NCBI RefSeq assembly: GCF_014191875.1
Contig: NZ_JACHXD010000024.1
Span: 1-64,000 of the forward strand
Direction of reading: 5' to 3'
DNA: 64,000 bases
Source: Pseudoduganella violacea
GTDB taxonomy: Bacteria > Pseudomonadota > Gammaproteobacteria > Burkholderiales > Burkholderiaceae_D
Shown here: piece by piece, positions 46,307-54,730 of the stretch
Layout: every line of letters starts with the position of its first letter
How positions within the stretch are numbered: position 1 is the first letter of the stretch
The notes under the pieces: model-generated
The model's database searches: none
What the model was told of the DNA's origin: nothing
What the model saw: only the letters and a program-made list of their open reading frames with translations
Program-made: the position numbers and the translations under genes

Positions 46307-48692
46307 AACGCTTGAGCATGGCGGCAAATTCCTCGGCGGGGACAGGGCGTCCGTATAGATAGCCCTGTCCCTGTTCGCAGCGCAGCAGTTTCAGCAGCTT
46401 GGCTTCCTCTTCCGATTCGATGCCTTCGGCCACCACCTTAAGGTCGAGCGTGTGGGCCAGCGAAACGATGGTGTTGACCAGGCCCATATAGCCGGCGTCC
46501 TGCGTCATCTTCATGACGAAGGAGCGGTCCACCTTCAGCACATCGACCGGCAGCGAAACCAGGTAGGCCAGGGAGGAATAGCCGGTGCCGAAATCGTCGA
46601 TGGCAATCGGAACGTCCAGGCGGCGGATGCGGTGCAAAATCTCAGCCACGCGGCGGTGGTCCGACACCAGGCTGCTTTCGGTGATCTCGATCGACAAGGG
46701 ATGGTGGCGCGCGCCCGCCGTCTCCAGCGCATGCTGGATATCGGCCAGCAAGGAGTCGCAGCGGAACTGGGCCGGCGCCACATTGACGGCGATCTGCGGC
46801 GGCTTCAGCCCGGCATCATGCCAGCCGCGCCAGTCTTCCATGGCGCGCTGCATGACTTGGCGGCCGGCGGCGATCACCAGGCCGCTGCGCTCCAGCAGCG
46901 GCACGAATTCGGCCGGCGGCACCAGGCCGCGCTGCGGGTGGCGCCAGCGTATCAGCGCCTCGGCGCCGGCCAGGCGTCCCGTCTTCAAATCGATCTTGGG
47001 CTGGTAGTAGTTGATGAATTCCTTGCGTTCGATGGCGTCGCGCAATTCCGATTCAAGGCTGATCTGGCGCGTGGTCTGGCCCAATTCCTCGCGGTTGTAG
47101 ACGCCGAAGCGCAGTTCGCGGTCGCGCGCGCTGGCCAACGCGTCCCAGGCCTTCACCAGCAGGGTGTCGGCATTCACGCCGTCTGCCGGCAGCGAGGCCG
47201 CGCCGACATTGATGGTGCACCAGATTTTGTGCTGCTCGACCTGGTAGGCGCCCTGCAGTAGCGGCACGATGGTTTCGTGCACGAAATTTTCCGGCGAATC
47301 TTCCAGCGTGGCCGGCAGAAACAGCGCGAAGCGGCCGATGCCCACATGGGACAGCAGCATGCGTTCGTTGACGGCGGCGCGCAGGCGCTGCGCGATCACG
47401 CGCATCAGGCCGATCGCGGCGGCATTGCCGTAGGCCGAGCTGAGATCGTCGAAGCGGTTGATATTCACCAGCAGCACCGTGCCGGACATATTCGATGCGG
47501 CCAGCGCGGCGATCTGCTCTTCGAACTGCAGGCGGCTGGGCAGGCCGGAAAGGGCGTTGGTGCGCGCCAGCTTGTGCAGCTCCTGGGCGTTGATCAGGCG
47601 TTCCAGGCCGAAGCTCAGTTCCGTGCCCAGTTCGCCCGCCCGTTCGCGGTAAAAACTGTCGAAGAAATCGGCGCGCTGGGAGTAGATCGAGATCACGCCC
47701 CAGCAGCGCTCGTTGACGAAGAGCGGAATCGCCATGCAGGAAGCGATATTGCGGCGGCGGCAGGCCTGGTTCATCTCATGCGAAATCTGCATCTTGCCGT
47801 TGGTCACGGCCTGCGTGGCCGCATCGACGGCAAACCAGTCCGCCGGTGGACCGGCCTGGTTGCAGTGCGCCGGCCAGACCTGTTCGCTGCCGTCGCTGGC
47901 GGCCGAGGTGAACATGGACAAGGCGCCGCTGATGGGATCGGCGCAGGCGATATCGACCAGATCGATGCCTTGCTGGGTTGAGGCCACGCGGCATGCGTCC
48001 AGGCACAGGGTTTCCAGGTGGCGGGCGCGGGAAATGATGGCCGTCAGGCGCGACAACAGGACATAGAAGTTGTCATGGCGGATCAGGGTGCGTTCCTTCT
48101 CCACCTCATTGGTCATCTCGATGGCGGAACCGCCGAGGAAAGGCTCGCCGTCGACGTCGATGGGGAATTTATGCACCAGCCAATGGCGCGCGCCATCTTC
48201 CGAAGTTTCCATGGTCTTGATGACTTCGCCGTGATCGAGTACGGCGCGGTCTTGCTCGGCCAGGCTGCGGCTGATGTCTTCCGGCCAGAAATGGCTGTCG
48301 TCCTTGCCCAGTAGACCGGGCTGCTCCACGCCCAGCAAGCCGTGCAGGGCGGCATTGCCCATCACGTAGCTGCCGCGCCTATCCTTGATCCACAGCGGGG
48401 AAGGGGAGTGCTCGGCAAAACCCTGCAGAAAACCCTCGGCGCGCGCCAGGCGGCGGCGCAGCACATTGTGGCCGGCCGCCACCCGCGCCAGATCGAACAG
48501 CGCCTGGCGCTGGGCCGGCTCCAGCCCGTCCGGCATGGCGGCGTGCAAGGCCTCCTCATCGGCCAGCACGGCGAAGGCAATGGGCTTGCCGCAAATGAAT
48601 GCGGCGAGCCGTGACAGCTCGTCAGCCGTACCGGCCTTGCGCGGCAGATGGTCTTCGCGGTCAAACAGGACAGCTGTTGGCGGATGGCTCAT
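46305..48692 (-). CDS. PAS-GAF-GGDEF(degenerate)-EAL phosphodiesterase
   Basis: A 795-residue cytoplasmic c-di-GMP protein. A PAS domain (about 85-195), a GAF domain (about 205-365), a degenerate GGDEF domain (about 370-535; the loop reads VGIGRFALF, so it cannot make c-di-GMP) and an intact EAL domain (about 545-795) follow in order. The EAL domain keeps GAEALIRW, IEITESSL, AIDDFGTGYSS and DRSFV, so phosphodiesterase activity is expected, perhaps with the GGDEF domain as a GTP sensor. It has no membrane helices. The ATG at 48692 starts MSHPPTAVLFDRE. Confidence 0.9.
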   Translation of the reverse strand: MSHPPTAVLFDREDHLPRKAGTADELSRLAAFICGKPIAFAVLADEEALHAAMPDGLEPAQRQALFDLARVAAGHNVLRRRLARAEGFLQGFAEHSPSPLWIKDRRGSYVMGNAALHGLLGVEQPGLLGKDDSHFWPEDISRSLAEQDRAVLDHGEVIKTMETSEDGARHWLVHKFPIDVDGEPFLGGSAIEMTNEVEKERTLIRHDNFYVLLSRLTAIISRARHLETLCLDACRVASTQQGIDLVDIACADPISGALSMFTSAASDGSEQVWPAHCNQAGPPADWFAVDAATQAVTNGKMQISHEMNQACRRRNIASCMAIPLFVNERCWGVISIYSQRADFFDSFYRERAGELGTELSFGLERLINAQELHKLARTNALSGLPSRLQFEEQIAALAASNMSGTVLLVNINRFDDLSSAYGNAAAIGLMRVIAQRLRAAVNERMLLSHVGIGRFALFLPATLEDSPENFVHETIVPLLQGAYQVEQHKIWCTINVGAASLPADGVNADTLLVKAWDALASARDRELRFGVYNREELGQTTRQISLESELRDAIERKEFINYYQPKIDLKTGRLAGAEALIRWRHPQRGLVPPAEFVPLLERSGLVIAAGRQVMQRAMEDWRGWHDAGLKPPQIAVNVAPAQFRCDSLLADIQHALETAGARHHPLSIEITESSLVSDHRRVAEILHRIRRLDVPIAIDDFGTGYSSLAYLVSLPVDVLKVDRSFVMKMTQDAGYMGLVNTIVSLAHTLDLKVVAEGIESEEEAKLLKLLRCEQGQGYLYGRPVPAEEFAAMLKR

Positions 48693-48718
48693 ATGCTGTA
48701 TATGGCCGCAGCGGCGCG

Positions 48719-49210
48719 TTATTCAAACAGTTTTAGTTTCAGCTGTATCGAAAAAGCCCCGTGCAGTCTTTCTTTATAGGTGGGAATGATCGCAAAGTTG
48801 ACGCCGACGCGCTGGTACTCCAGGCTGACGACGGGGATGGCGGCCAGGAACCAGCCGCCGTCGCGCATCTTGGGATAGCCGTTGAAGCCGCCGATGACGC
48901 CGCCGATGCGCAGCGGTCCCCATTTGATGGGCTGGTAGTAGATGCCGGCATAGTTCGACATCTGGCGGTCGCTGTTGTGGAAGCGGCCAGCCGTTACCGC
49001 CGCCACAGTGGAAAAACGGTATTCGGCGCCGAGGCCGGGATTGGTGTTGTCCAGATTCTTGTCGCTCTGGAAGTGCCAGGAGTAAAAGCCGGGATTGATC
49101 CACAGCTCGTTCAAAGGCTTGGATTCGACCATCTCGAACGGGTCGGCCAGGGCAGACAACGGCAACTGCGCCAGCACGGCCGCGCAGAGCAGGGGGACAG
49201 CACGTTTCAT
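48719..49210 (-). CDS. PagP-like outer-membrane beta-barrel protein
   Basis: A 163-residue secreted protein: signal peptide of about 22 residues (to LSALA), then alternating beta-strands and a C-terminal aromatic strand (SIQLKLKLFE). INPGFYSWHFQSDKNLDN and IPVVSLEYQRVGVNFAIIP recall lipid A palmitoyltransferase PagP, with the His of YSWHF and the Ser/Asp of HNSDRQ as candidate active residues. The match is by overall pattern only. An unrelated small OmpA- or PagL-like barrel is the alternative. It lies 26 bases upstream of the phosphodiesterase gene on the same strand. Confidence 0.5.
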   Translation of the reverse strand: MKRAVPLLCAAVLAQLPLSALADPFEMVESKPLNELWINPGFYSWHFQSDKNLDNTNPGLGAEYRFSTVAAVTAGRFHNSDRQMSNYAGIYYQPIKWGPLRIGGVIGGFNGYPKMRDGGWFLAAIPVVSLEYQRVGVNFAIIPTYKERLHGAFSIQLKLKLFE

Positions 49211-49285
49211 CCAGCAATTCCTTATTTTTTATCGGTTTGGCAGCTTTGCAATTATAGCCAATACCACCGCGCAAATACTTAGCAA

Positions 49286-50569
49286 ATGCATAAAATGCAG
49301 ACTACAATTCGTCTTCGCGGTTTTTCTGGAGTGCTGGCAGTGCGCAGTTTGATGGTTGGAGCGATGTTTGTCGCATGCAATTTGCAAGTTATTGGGGCGA
49401 CGGCAGCGCCGGCGCAGGTCGATGCAGCCCTGTTCGGCAGCGGCCAGGTCGAGGCCATGGTCTCCGAAGCCCACGGTTTAACGGCCCAGGGCCGCTTTCA
49501 GGAAGCGGCCAGCCGGCTGGAGCAGGCGCGCCAACTGGCGCCCCAGGCTTCCGGCCCGCTCTCGGCGCTGGCCCACACCATCTACACCGCCTCGCTCGAC
49601 GCCGATAGCGCCGACGTGCCCAGGCTGCGCGCCCAGGCCGAGAGCTTTGCGCGCGCCGCGCTGGCACGCTTCGGCGGCGACCCGCTGGCCCAGGAAATCC
49701 TGCGCCGCCTTGCTGGCGAGCGCGACAAGACAGCCTACCGGCCAAAACCCGAGGCAGCCCAGGCCTTTATGCAAGGCGAGGTGCTGTTCCACGCCCGCAA
49801 AATGGACGAGGCGCGCGCCAAGTACCGCGAAGCCCAGCGCGCCGATCCGGGCTTCGCCGACGCTTGGTTGATGGAAGGCGACGCTTACTTTATCGAGAAA
49901 AACTGGGCGGCTTCCGAACTGCTGTTCCGCAAAGCCGCCGAAACCGATCCCCTGCATCCGCAAGCCTGGCGCTTCCTGGCCGACGCCTTGGTCCACCTCG
50001 GCGACCGCCAAGGCGTGGAAGCAGCGTTGTACATGGCGCTGGAAGCGACGCCCAACCAGCGCCAGAGCTGGGACAGGCTGGCCATGCTGTTTTCGCGCAG
50101 CGACCGTCCGCTGGTCCCGCTGCGCATGGCGCGCGGCGCCAGCGTGGACTTCGACGACAAGACCGGAAAAAGCGAAGTCACCATGGCCAGCGAGTTTTCG
50201 CGCACCACGCCCGGCAGCGATATCGACCACGCCACCTGGCTGGCCTATGCCTTCAAGCGCGTGAATATGCTGGCCGCAGCCCACAAGGCAGGCGGCAAGC
50301 CGCGTCCCTTCGCGCTGGAACTGGCCAGCTGGAAGGCTGCGCTGGCGACTGCCGAAAACGGCGATGGCGGGGACGAGGCCAAACGCCTGACGCGTCCCGA
50401 TCTGCGTCGGTTGCAAGCCATCCATGAAGCAGGCCAGCTGGAAGCGGCCATCTTCGTGCTGATGTTCAGCGAAGCCTACCGCCCCGAATTCGAAGCCTGG
50501 AAAACCGCCAACCCCGGCGCCATGCGCCGTTTCATCGAGCAATTCCGGCTCATGCCAATGCCGCCTTGA
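49286..50569 (+). CDS. TPR-repeat exported protein
   Basis: A 427-residue protein with an N-terminal hydrophobic signal segment (about 20-42, FVACNLQVIGATAAPA). It has TPR-like repeats between about 55 and 270, such as AHGLTAQGRFQEAASRLEQA and AWRFLADALVHLGDRQGVEA. From about 285 the sequence is a unique C-terminal domain without a known motif. It is probably periplasmic. The start is at ATG 49286, with another ATG nine bases on. The stop lies at the beginning of an esterase relic. Function unknown. Confidence 0.7.
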   Translation: MHKMQTTIRLRGFSGVLAVRSLMVGAMFVACNLQVIGATAAPAQVDAALFGSGQVEAMVSEAHGLTAQGRFQEAASRLEQARQLAPQASGPLSALAHTIYTASLDADSADVPRLRAQAESFARAALARFGGDPLAQEILRRLAGERDKTAYRPKPEAAQAFMQGEVLFHARKMDEARAKYREAQRADPGFADAWLMEGDAYFIEKNWAASELLFRKAAETDPLHPQAWRFLADALVHLGDRQGVEAALYMALEATPNQRQSWDRLAMLFSRSDRPLVPLRMARGASVDFDDKTGKSEVTMASEFSRTTPGSDIDHATWLAYAFKRVNMLAAAHKAGGKPRPFALELASWKAALATAENGDGGDEAKRLTRPDLRRLQAIHEAGQLEAAIFVLMFSEAYRPEFEAWKTANPGAMRRFIEQFRLMPMPP

Positions 50570-50697
50570 AGTCGCGCCGCTACCCCAGCCTCCAGACCCA
50601 GCTCCATGTGCTGGCGGGCCAGGACCATGCCACGGTCTTCCCCGATATGATTACCAAGGCTCTAGAGTGGGCCGTGGCTGGCCGCGGTAGCCGCTGA
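50566..50697 (+). pseudogene. C-terminal relic of an alpha/beta hydrolase (esterase)
   Basis: Forty-three codons in one frame, starting where the TPR gene stops, read LKSRRYPSLQTQLHVLAGQD then HATVFPDMITKALEWAV and a stop. This is the C-terminal strand-helix with the catalytic His (DHATVFP) of IroE/BesA-type esterases. The nucleophile elbow and the remaining 200 or so residues are absent. No ribosome site precedes it. Probably a leftover of a deletion that brought the TPR gene next to the tetR gene. Confidence 0.6.
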
Positions 50698-50707
50698 CAC
50701 GCAACGT

Positions 50708-51292
50708 TCAGAGTGGTGGCAGCACCAGGCGCGCCACCTCCATGATTTCCGGCAGGGGCTGGACGGACGGCAGCGTGCCGCCGTGCACCAGCATATTGTC
50801 CGCATAACCATTGAGCAGGGCGACCAGCTGGCGCGCGGCCCGCGCGGGGTGGGCGCAAGTCCATTCGCCTTCCTCCACGCCTTGCCGGATGATTTTTTCG
50901 AGCACCGTTTCCCAATGGCGGGCGCCCTGATGGAAGGTGGCCGCCAATTCCGGCTCGCGCAGGGCTTCAACCCAGGCGCCCATCCACATCGACCAATCCC
51001 GGTCGTTTTCCTTCGGTAGATAGTGTCGCAGGAAGCTTTTCAGGGCTTTGGGGGCGCGCTGGCCCGCGTACAGCGCTTCGGTTTCCGCGACCTGTTCAGC
51101 CACGAAGCGCTCGAAGGCTTCGCGCCGCAGGCTTTTCCAGTCAGGGAAGTAATGGTAGACGTGGCTGCGCGACAGGCCCGCATGGTCGGCCAGGTCGCGC
51201 GTGGAAACGCTGGCGAAGCCATTGGCCTTGAACAGCTCCATGGCGGCGGCGAGGATTTGTTCGCGCCGTTCGGCGCCGTTGGCAGGGGGCAT
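50708..51292 (-). CDS. TetR/AcrR-family repressor
   Basis: A 194-residue TetR regulator. The N-terminal HTH is RREQILAAAMELFKANGF followed by VSTRDLADHAGLSRSHVYHYF; the C-terminal part is a ligand-binding helical domain, with ALLNGYADNMLVHGG near its end. It is divergent from the ABC membrane-protein gene, and two 16-bp palindromes lie between them. It therefore probably represses that gene and itself. Ligand unknown. Confidence 0.88.
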   Translation of the reverse strand: MPPANGAERREQILAAAMELFKANGFASVSTRDLADHAGLSRSHVYHYFPDWKSLRREAFERFVAEQVAETEALYAGQRAPKALKSFLRHYLPKENDRDWSMWMGAWVEALREPELAATFHQGARHWETVLEKIIRQGVEEGEWTCAHPARAARQLVALLNGYADNMLVHGGTLPSVQPLPEIMEVARLVLPPL

Positions 51293-51342
51293 GCGCTAAA
51301 TCCTTGATTTCAAAAGGCATCAGTTTGTAACAGCGCTTGTTG

Positions 51343-51383
51343 TTGAGCACTCGCTCAAACATAATACTTGAGCGACTGCTCAA
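51343..51383. promoter_or_regulatory. Double TetR operator
   Basis: TTGAGC-ACTC-GCTCAA (51343-51358) and TTGAGC-GACT-GCTCAA (51368-51383) are identical 6-4-6 inverted repeats spaced 25 bases centre to centre. They lie between the divergent tetR and ABC membrane genes. The spacer holds an A/T-rich ATAATAC that may be a -10. Confidence 0.75.
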
Positions 51384-51417
51384 ATACAAGGAAGCAGGCA
51401 AATCAAGGAAGAGAAAT

Positions 51418-52329
51418 ATGAAGTTGTCTAACGATGCATCGTCCGGCCTGGGCCAGCAATCAGCCGGAGAAACCCTGAAAGCCATCGCGCGCGCGCATGC
51501 GGGCAAGCTGCTCGGCACGTTTTCCCTCGTCGGCGCGGAGAACGCGCTGCTGCTGGCCTATCCGGTATTCGCCGGCTACGCGGTGGATGCGATTATTGCC
51601 GGCAATGCGCCCAGCGCCTTGCTGTATGCTCTGGTGGTGCTGGCTTTCTGGGTGGTGGGGGCGATGCGGCGCGCGGTCGACACCCGCACTTTCACCCATA
51701 TCTATACCCGGCTGGCCGTGCCGGTCATTATCAATCAGCGCGAACAGCAGCACAGCACGTCCACCGTCGCCGCCCGCGTGGTATTGGCGCGCCAGTTCGT
51801 CGATTTCTTCGAGCAGCAGTTGCCGGTGCTGGCGACGGCCGTGGCTTCGATTTTTGGCGCGGCCGTGATGCTGATGATGATCCAGCCATGGGTAGGGGCG
51901 GCCTGCCTGGCGTCGCTGCTGCTGTGCGTTCTACTGCTGCCGGGCTTCGCCAAGCGCAACCAGCAGCTGCATGAACGCATCAATAACCGGCTCGAACACG
52001 AAATCCGGCTGGTGGACAGGGCGGGGCCGCCGATGCTGATGCGCCACTACGGCTTGCTGGCCAAGCTGCGCATCCACCTGTCCGACCGCGAGGCCGGGGC
52101 GTATCTGATCATCGGCAGCGTGGCAGCCCTGCTGTTCGTGCTGGCCATCTGGCAGTTGGTGAGCACGCCGGACGTAAGCGCTGGCCATGTGTACGCGGTG
52201 ATGACCTATCTGTGGACCTTCGTCGGCAGCCTCGATGACGCCCCGAGTCTGACCGACCAGCTGGCCCGCCTGCGCGACATCGGCCAGCGCGTCGATCCCG
52301 GCCTGGACAAGCAAGACAGGGAAGCGTAA
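51418..52329 (+). CDS. ABC-exporter-type six-helix membrane protein without ATPase domain
   Basis: A 303-residue inner-membrane protein with six predicted helices in the ABC type I exporter pattern. The N-terminal elbow reads LLGTFSLVGAENALLLAYPV, and the long cytoplasmic loops contain RRAVDTRTFTHIYTRL and RNQQLHERINNRLEHE. It ends after the sixth helix with a short tail (about 30 residues); no Walker A or signature motif exists in the rest of the frame or downstream. The start is ATG at 51418 with AAGGAAGAG. The function without ATPase is unclear: it may pair with an ATPase encoded elsewhere or be an unusual carrier. Controlled by the divergent TetR, by inference. Confidence 0.75.
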   Translation: MKLSNDASSGLGQQSAGETLKAIARAHAGKLLGTFSLVGAENALLLAYPVFAGYAVDAIIAGNAPSALLYALVVLAFWVVGAMRRAVDTRTFTHIYTRLAVPVIINQREQQHSTSTVAARVVLARQFVDFFEQQLPVLATAVASIFGAAVMLMMIQPWVGAACLASLLLCVLLLPGFAKRNQQLHERINNRLEHEIRLVDRAGPPMLMRHYGLLAKLRIHLSDREAGAYLIIGSVAALLFVLAIWQLVSTPDVSAGHVYAVMTYLWTFVGSLDDAPSLTDQLARLRDIGQRVDPGLDKQDREA

Positions 52330-52354
52330 CGGGGATTCCGCGCAGCCCGGGGAC

Positions 52355-53008
52355 TCAGGGCGCCTTTAGCTGCGCCAGATAGCCAAGCATGGCCAGTTTC
52401 GCCTGGCGCGCCACGGTCCGCACGTCGGGAGCCGGGGCGGCGCCCGCGTAAGCGCGGATATGGGCATGGGCGAACAGGCCGTAGGCAATGGTATGGCAGG
52501 TGCGCGCCGCCTCGTCGAGTTCCGCGCCAGGCGGCAGGGCGTCGCTGGAGCGGGCGAGGGCGCTGGCCCATTCGCTTACAAAACGTTCATACATCCTGGC
52601 ATAAGCATCAGGATCGCTGACCTGGCGCTCCAGCGCGTAGTGGGCGCCCCATTCCAGCGGGTGGCACGCATGGGCATCAGCCAATGCGTGCAGGATCGTG
52701 TGGACGATCTGGACCATGGTCTGGCCAGCTTGCGCGGCCACCGCGCCGTGCATGGCCGCCAACAGCGTCTTGGAGCGCAGATGCACGGAGACGCGCGCCA
52801 GATCGTCCTTGTTGGCGAAGTATTCGTAGAAGCTGCCCAGACCCGTACCCGCGACATCCACTATTTCCCTGATAGTCAAGGCCTCGAAGCCGCGTTCGGG
52901 CAAAAGCCGAACAAAGGCGTGCTGCAGAGCGAGGGAAGTCTGACGCGCGCGCGATTGCTGCGGCCTTCTGCGCACAGTGGCTGGCGTTGCGGGAAGCTGC
53001 TGTTTCAT
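52355..53008 (-). CDS. TetR/AcrR-family regulator
   Basis: A 217-residue TetR regulator: an Arg-rich N-terminal arm (VRRRPQQSRARQ), HTH FVRLLPERGFEALTIREIVD, then VAGTGLGSFYEYFANKDDL. The C-terminal domain is unique. The start is ATG at 53008; a TTG 18 bases upstream is less likely. It is divergent from the thioesterase and Rieske genes across about 80 bases and is the best candidate for their control. Ligand unknown. Confidence 0.87.
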   Translation of the reverse strand: MKQQLPATPATVRRRPQQSRARQTSLALQHAFVRLLPERGFEALTIREIVDVAGTGLGSFYEYFANKDDLARVSVHLRSKTLLAAMHGAVAAQAGQTMVQIVHTILHALADAHACHPLEWGAHYALERQVSDPDAYARMYERFVSEWASALARSSDALPPGAELDEAARTCHTIAYGLFAHAHIRAYAGAAPAPDVRTVARQAKLAMLGYLAQLKAP

Positions 53009-53089
53009 GCGAGGAAATCCGAACAAGGTTGACGAACAAGCTTCTTAAAATAATAACCGTAAAACCCGCGTCCTCAAACGGAAACCACC

Positions 53090-53497
53090 ATGGAAAACTT
53101 ACTGGCTTTTGCTCATCAAGTCTTCGAATCCCAGCCATTCAGCCGGTTTATCGGCGCCAAGCTCACTGAGGCCGGCGCCGACCACGCCGAGCTGAGCTTG
53201 CCGGTCGCCAGCCACCACAAGCAGCAACACGGCTTCGTGCACGGCGGCGCGGTGAGCTACCTGGCCGATAACGCCATCACCTTTGCCGGCGGCCTTGCGC
53301 TGGGCGGCAACGCGCTGACGTCGGAATTCAAGATCAACTACCTCAAGCCGGCCAAGGGCCAGCAGCTCGTGGCGCGCGCCAAGGCGCGCAGCGCGGGCAA
53401 GCGCCAAGCCGTGTGCCAGTGCGAGATTTACGCGCTGGACGAGGGCGAGGAAACCCTTTGCGCCCTGGCCCAAGGCACGGTGGTGTCGGCGGCTTGA
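53090..53497 (+). CDS. PaaI-family hotdog thioesterase
   Basis: A 135-residue acyl-CoA thioesterase of the PaaI/YdiI group. The active-site stretch HGFVHGGAVSYLADNAITFA carries the conserved His-Gly-Gly and Asp. LTSEFKINYLKPAKG forms the central strand of the hotdog. Expected to act as a tetramer in the cytoplasm. It lies 30 bases before the Rieske oxygenase gene, probably the same transcript. Confidence 0.87.
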   Translation: MENLLAFAHQVFESQPFSRFIGAKLTEAGADHAELSLPVASHHKQQHGFVHGGAVSYLADNAITFAGGLALGGNALTSEFKINYLKPAKGQQLVARAKARSAGKRQAVCQCEIYALDEGEETLCALAQGTVVSAA

Positions 53498-53527
53498 GAG
53501 CCGCGTCTTTTCTAGTCTGGAGAAGTA

Positions 53528-54730
53528 ATGAAACACGAAACGCAAGTGCAAACCTTGCAGACCTTGCTCGCCTTGCGCGAAGTGGGACGCGACCAGGAAA
53601 TGCTGGGCAAGGTGGTGAAGCTGCCGGTGACTATCTATACCGATCCCGCCGTCCTGGAGCAGGAAATGGCGACGGTGTTCCGCAACTATCCCATGGTGGC
53701 GGGCCATGCCTCCCATGTGCGCGAGCCGGGCGACTATCTGCTCAGCGACTGGGACAAGCGGCCCTTCGTGGTGGTGCGCGACAAGGAGGGCGTGCTGCGC
53801 GCTTTCCTCAACACTTGCCGCCACCGCGGCGCGCGTCTGGTGTCGGGCAAGGAAGAGCAGCTCAAGAATTTCGTTTGCCCCTTCCACGGCTGGGTTTATG
53901 GCCTGGACGGCGCGCTGCGTTCGATTTCACGCGCCCACAACTTCCCCGGCGTCGATTGCGAGACCATGGGTTTGGTGGAGCTGCCGGTGCGCGAGCATGG
54001 CGGCTTGGTCTGGGTGCATCCCACGCCGGGCGCAAAGATCGATATCGCCGAGTGCCTGGGACCGTTGGCCGAAGACTTCGAATGCTTCAAGGTCGATGAG
54101 CTGGTGCCCTACCGGAAAAACAAGGTGGTGCGCAAGGCAAACTGGAAGATGCTGATCAAGACCTATCTGGAAGGCTACCATGTGCCGTATCTGCACAAGG
54201 ACACGCTGGTCCGCAATTTCAAGAAAGGCGTGATCGCCCACATGGAACACGGCCAGCATATCCGCCTGTCCGCCGCGCGCAGCAATGTGCTCGACGCCCG
54301 GCAGGCCGACAGCAAAGACTGGAAGATTCTCGATTACGCCTCGGTGTATTACTCGCTCTTCCCGCAAGCCTTCTTCATCATGCATCCGGACTATGTGTCG
54401 ATTAACAGCTTCTACCCCGAAGCGCCCGACCGCACCATCTGGACCCATGAAATGCTCTACCGTCGCGAGGCATTTGTAGGCGAAGAGGGCCAGGCGGCAC
54501 TGGCCAAGCGCTTTGATTACACCAACGACGCCGTCTTCGACGCCGAGGACTTCGCCGTCGCTGAAGATGTGCAGATTGGCTTGCTCAATGGCGCCAACGA
54601 GTACCACACACTGGGCCTGGAGGAGGGCTTGCTCGCGATTTTCCAGCAGAATGTGGAGCGCGCCATGGCTAAGCCGGGGCGGTCAACTGGCGGGCATATT
54701 CGCCCGGTGGCTTGCCCACCAGGGCGGTAA
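53528..54730 (+). CDS. Rieske aromatic-ring-hydroxylating oxygenase, alpha subunit
   Basis: A 400-residue oxygenase subunit. The Rieske cluster ligands are CRHRGA and CPFHGW (near residues 98 and 118). The mononuclear iron site has the bridging motif WKMLIKTYLEGYHVPYLH with the two His, and a later Asp in the GLLNGANEYHTLGLEEG area. It probably hydroxylates or demethylates an aromatic or amine substrate. No reductase or ferredoxin gene is adjacent. The last 20 residues (from about MAKPGRSTG) look non-native: the frame runs on into the convergent araC gene, overlapping it by 62 bases. Confidence 0.87.
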   Translation: MKHETQVQTLQTLLALREVGRDQEMLGKVVKLPVTIYTDPAVLEQEMATVFRNYPMVAGHASHVREPGDYLLSDWDKRPFVVVRDKEGVLRAFLNTCRHRGARLVSGKEEQLKNFVCPFHGWVYGLDGALRSISRAHNFPGVDCETMGLVELPVREHGGLVWVHPTPGAKIDIAECLGPLAEDFECFKVDELVPYRKNKVVRKANWKMLIKTYLEGYHVPYLHKDTLVRNFKKGVIAHMEHGQHIRLSAARSNVLDARQADSKDWKILDYASVYYSLFPQAFFIMHPDYVSINSFYPEAPDRTIWTHEMLYRREAFVGEEGQAALAKRFDYTNDAVFDAEDFAVAEDVQIGLLNGANEYHTLGLEEGLLAIFQQNVERAMAKPGRSTGGHIRPVACPPGR

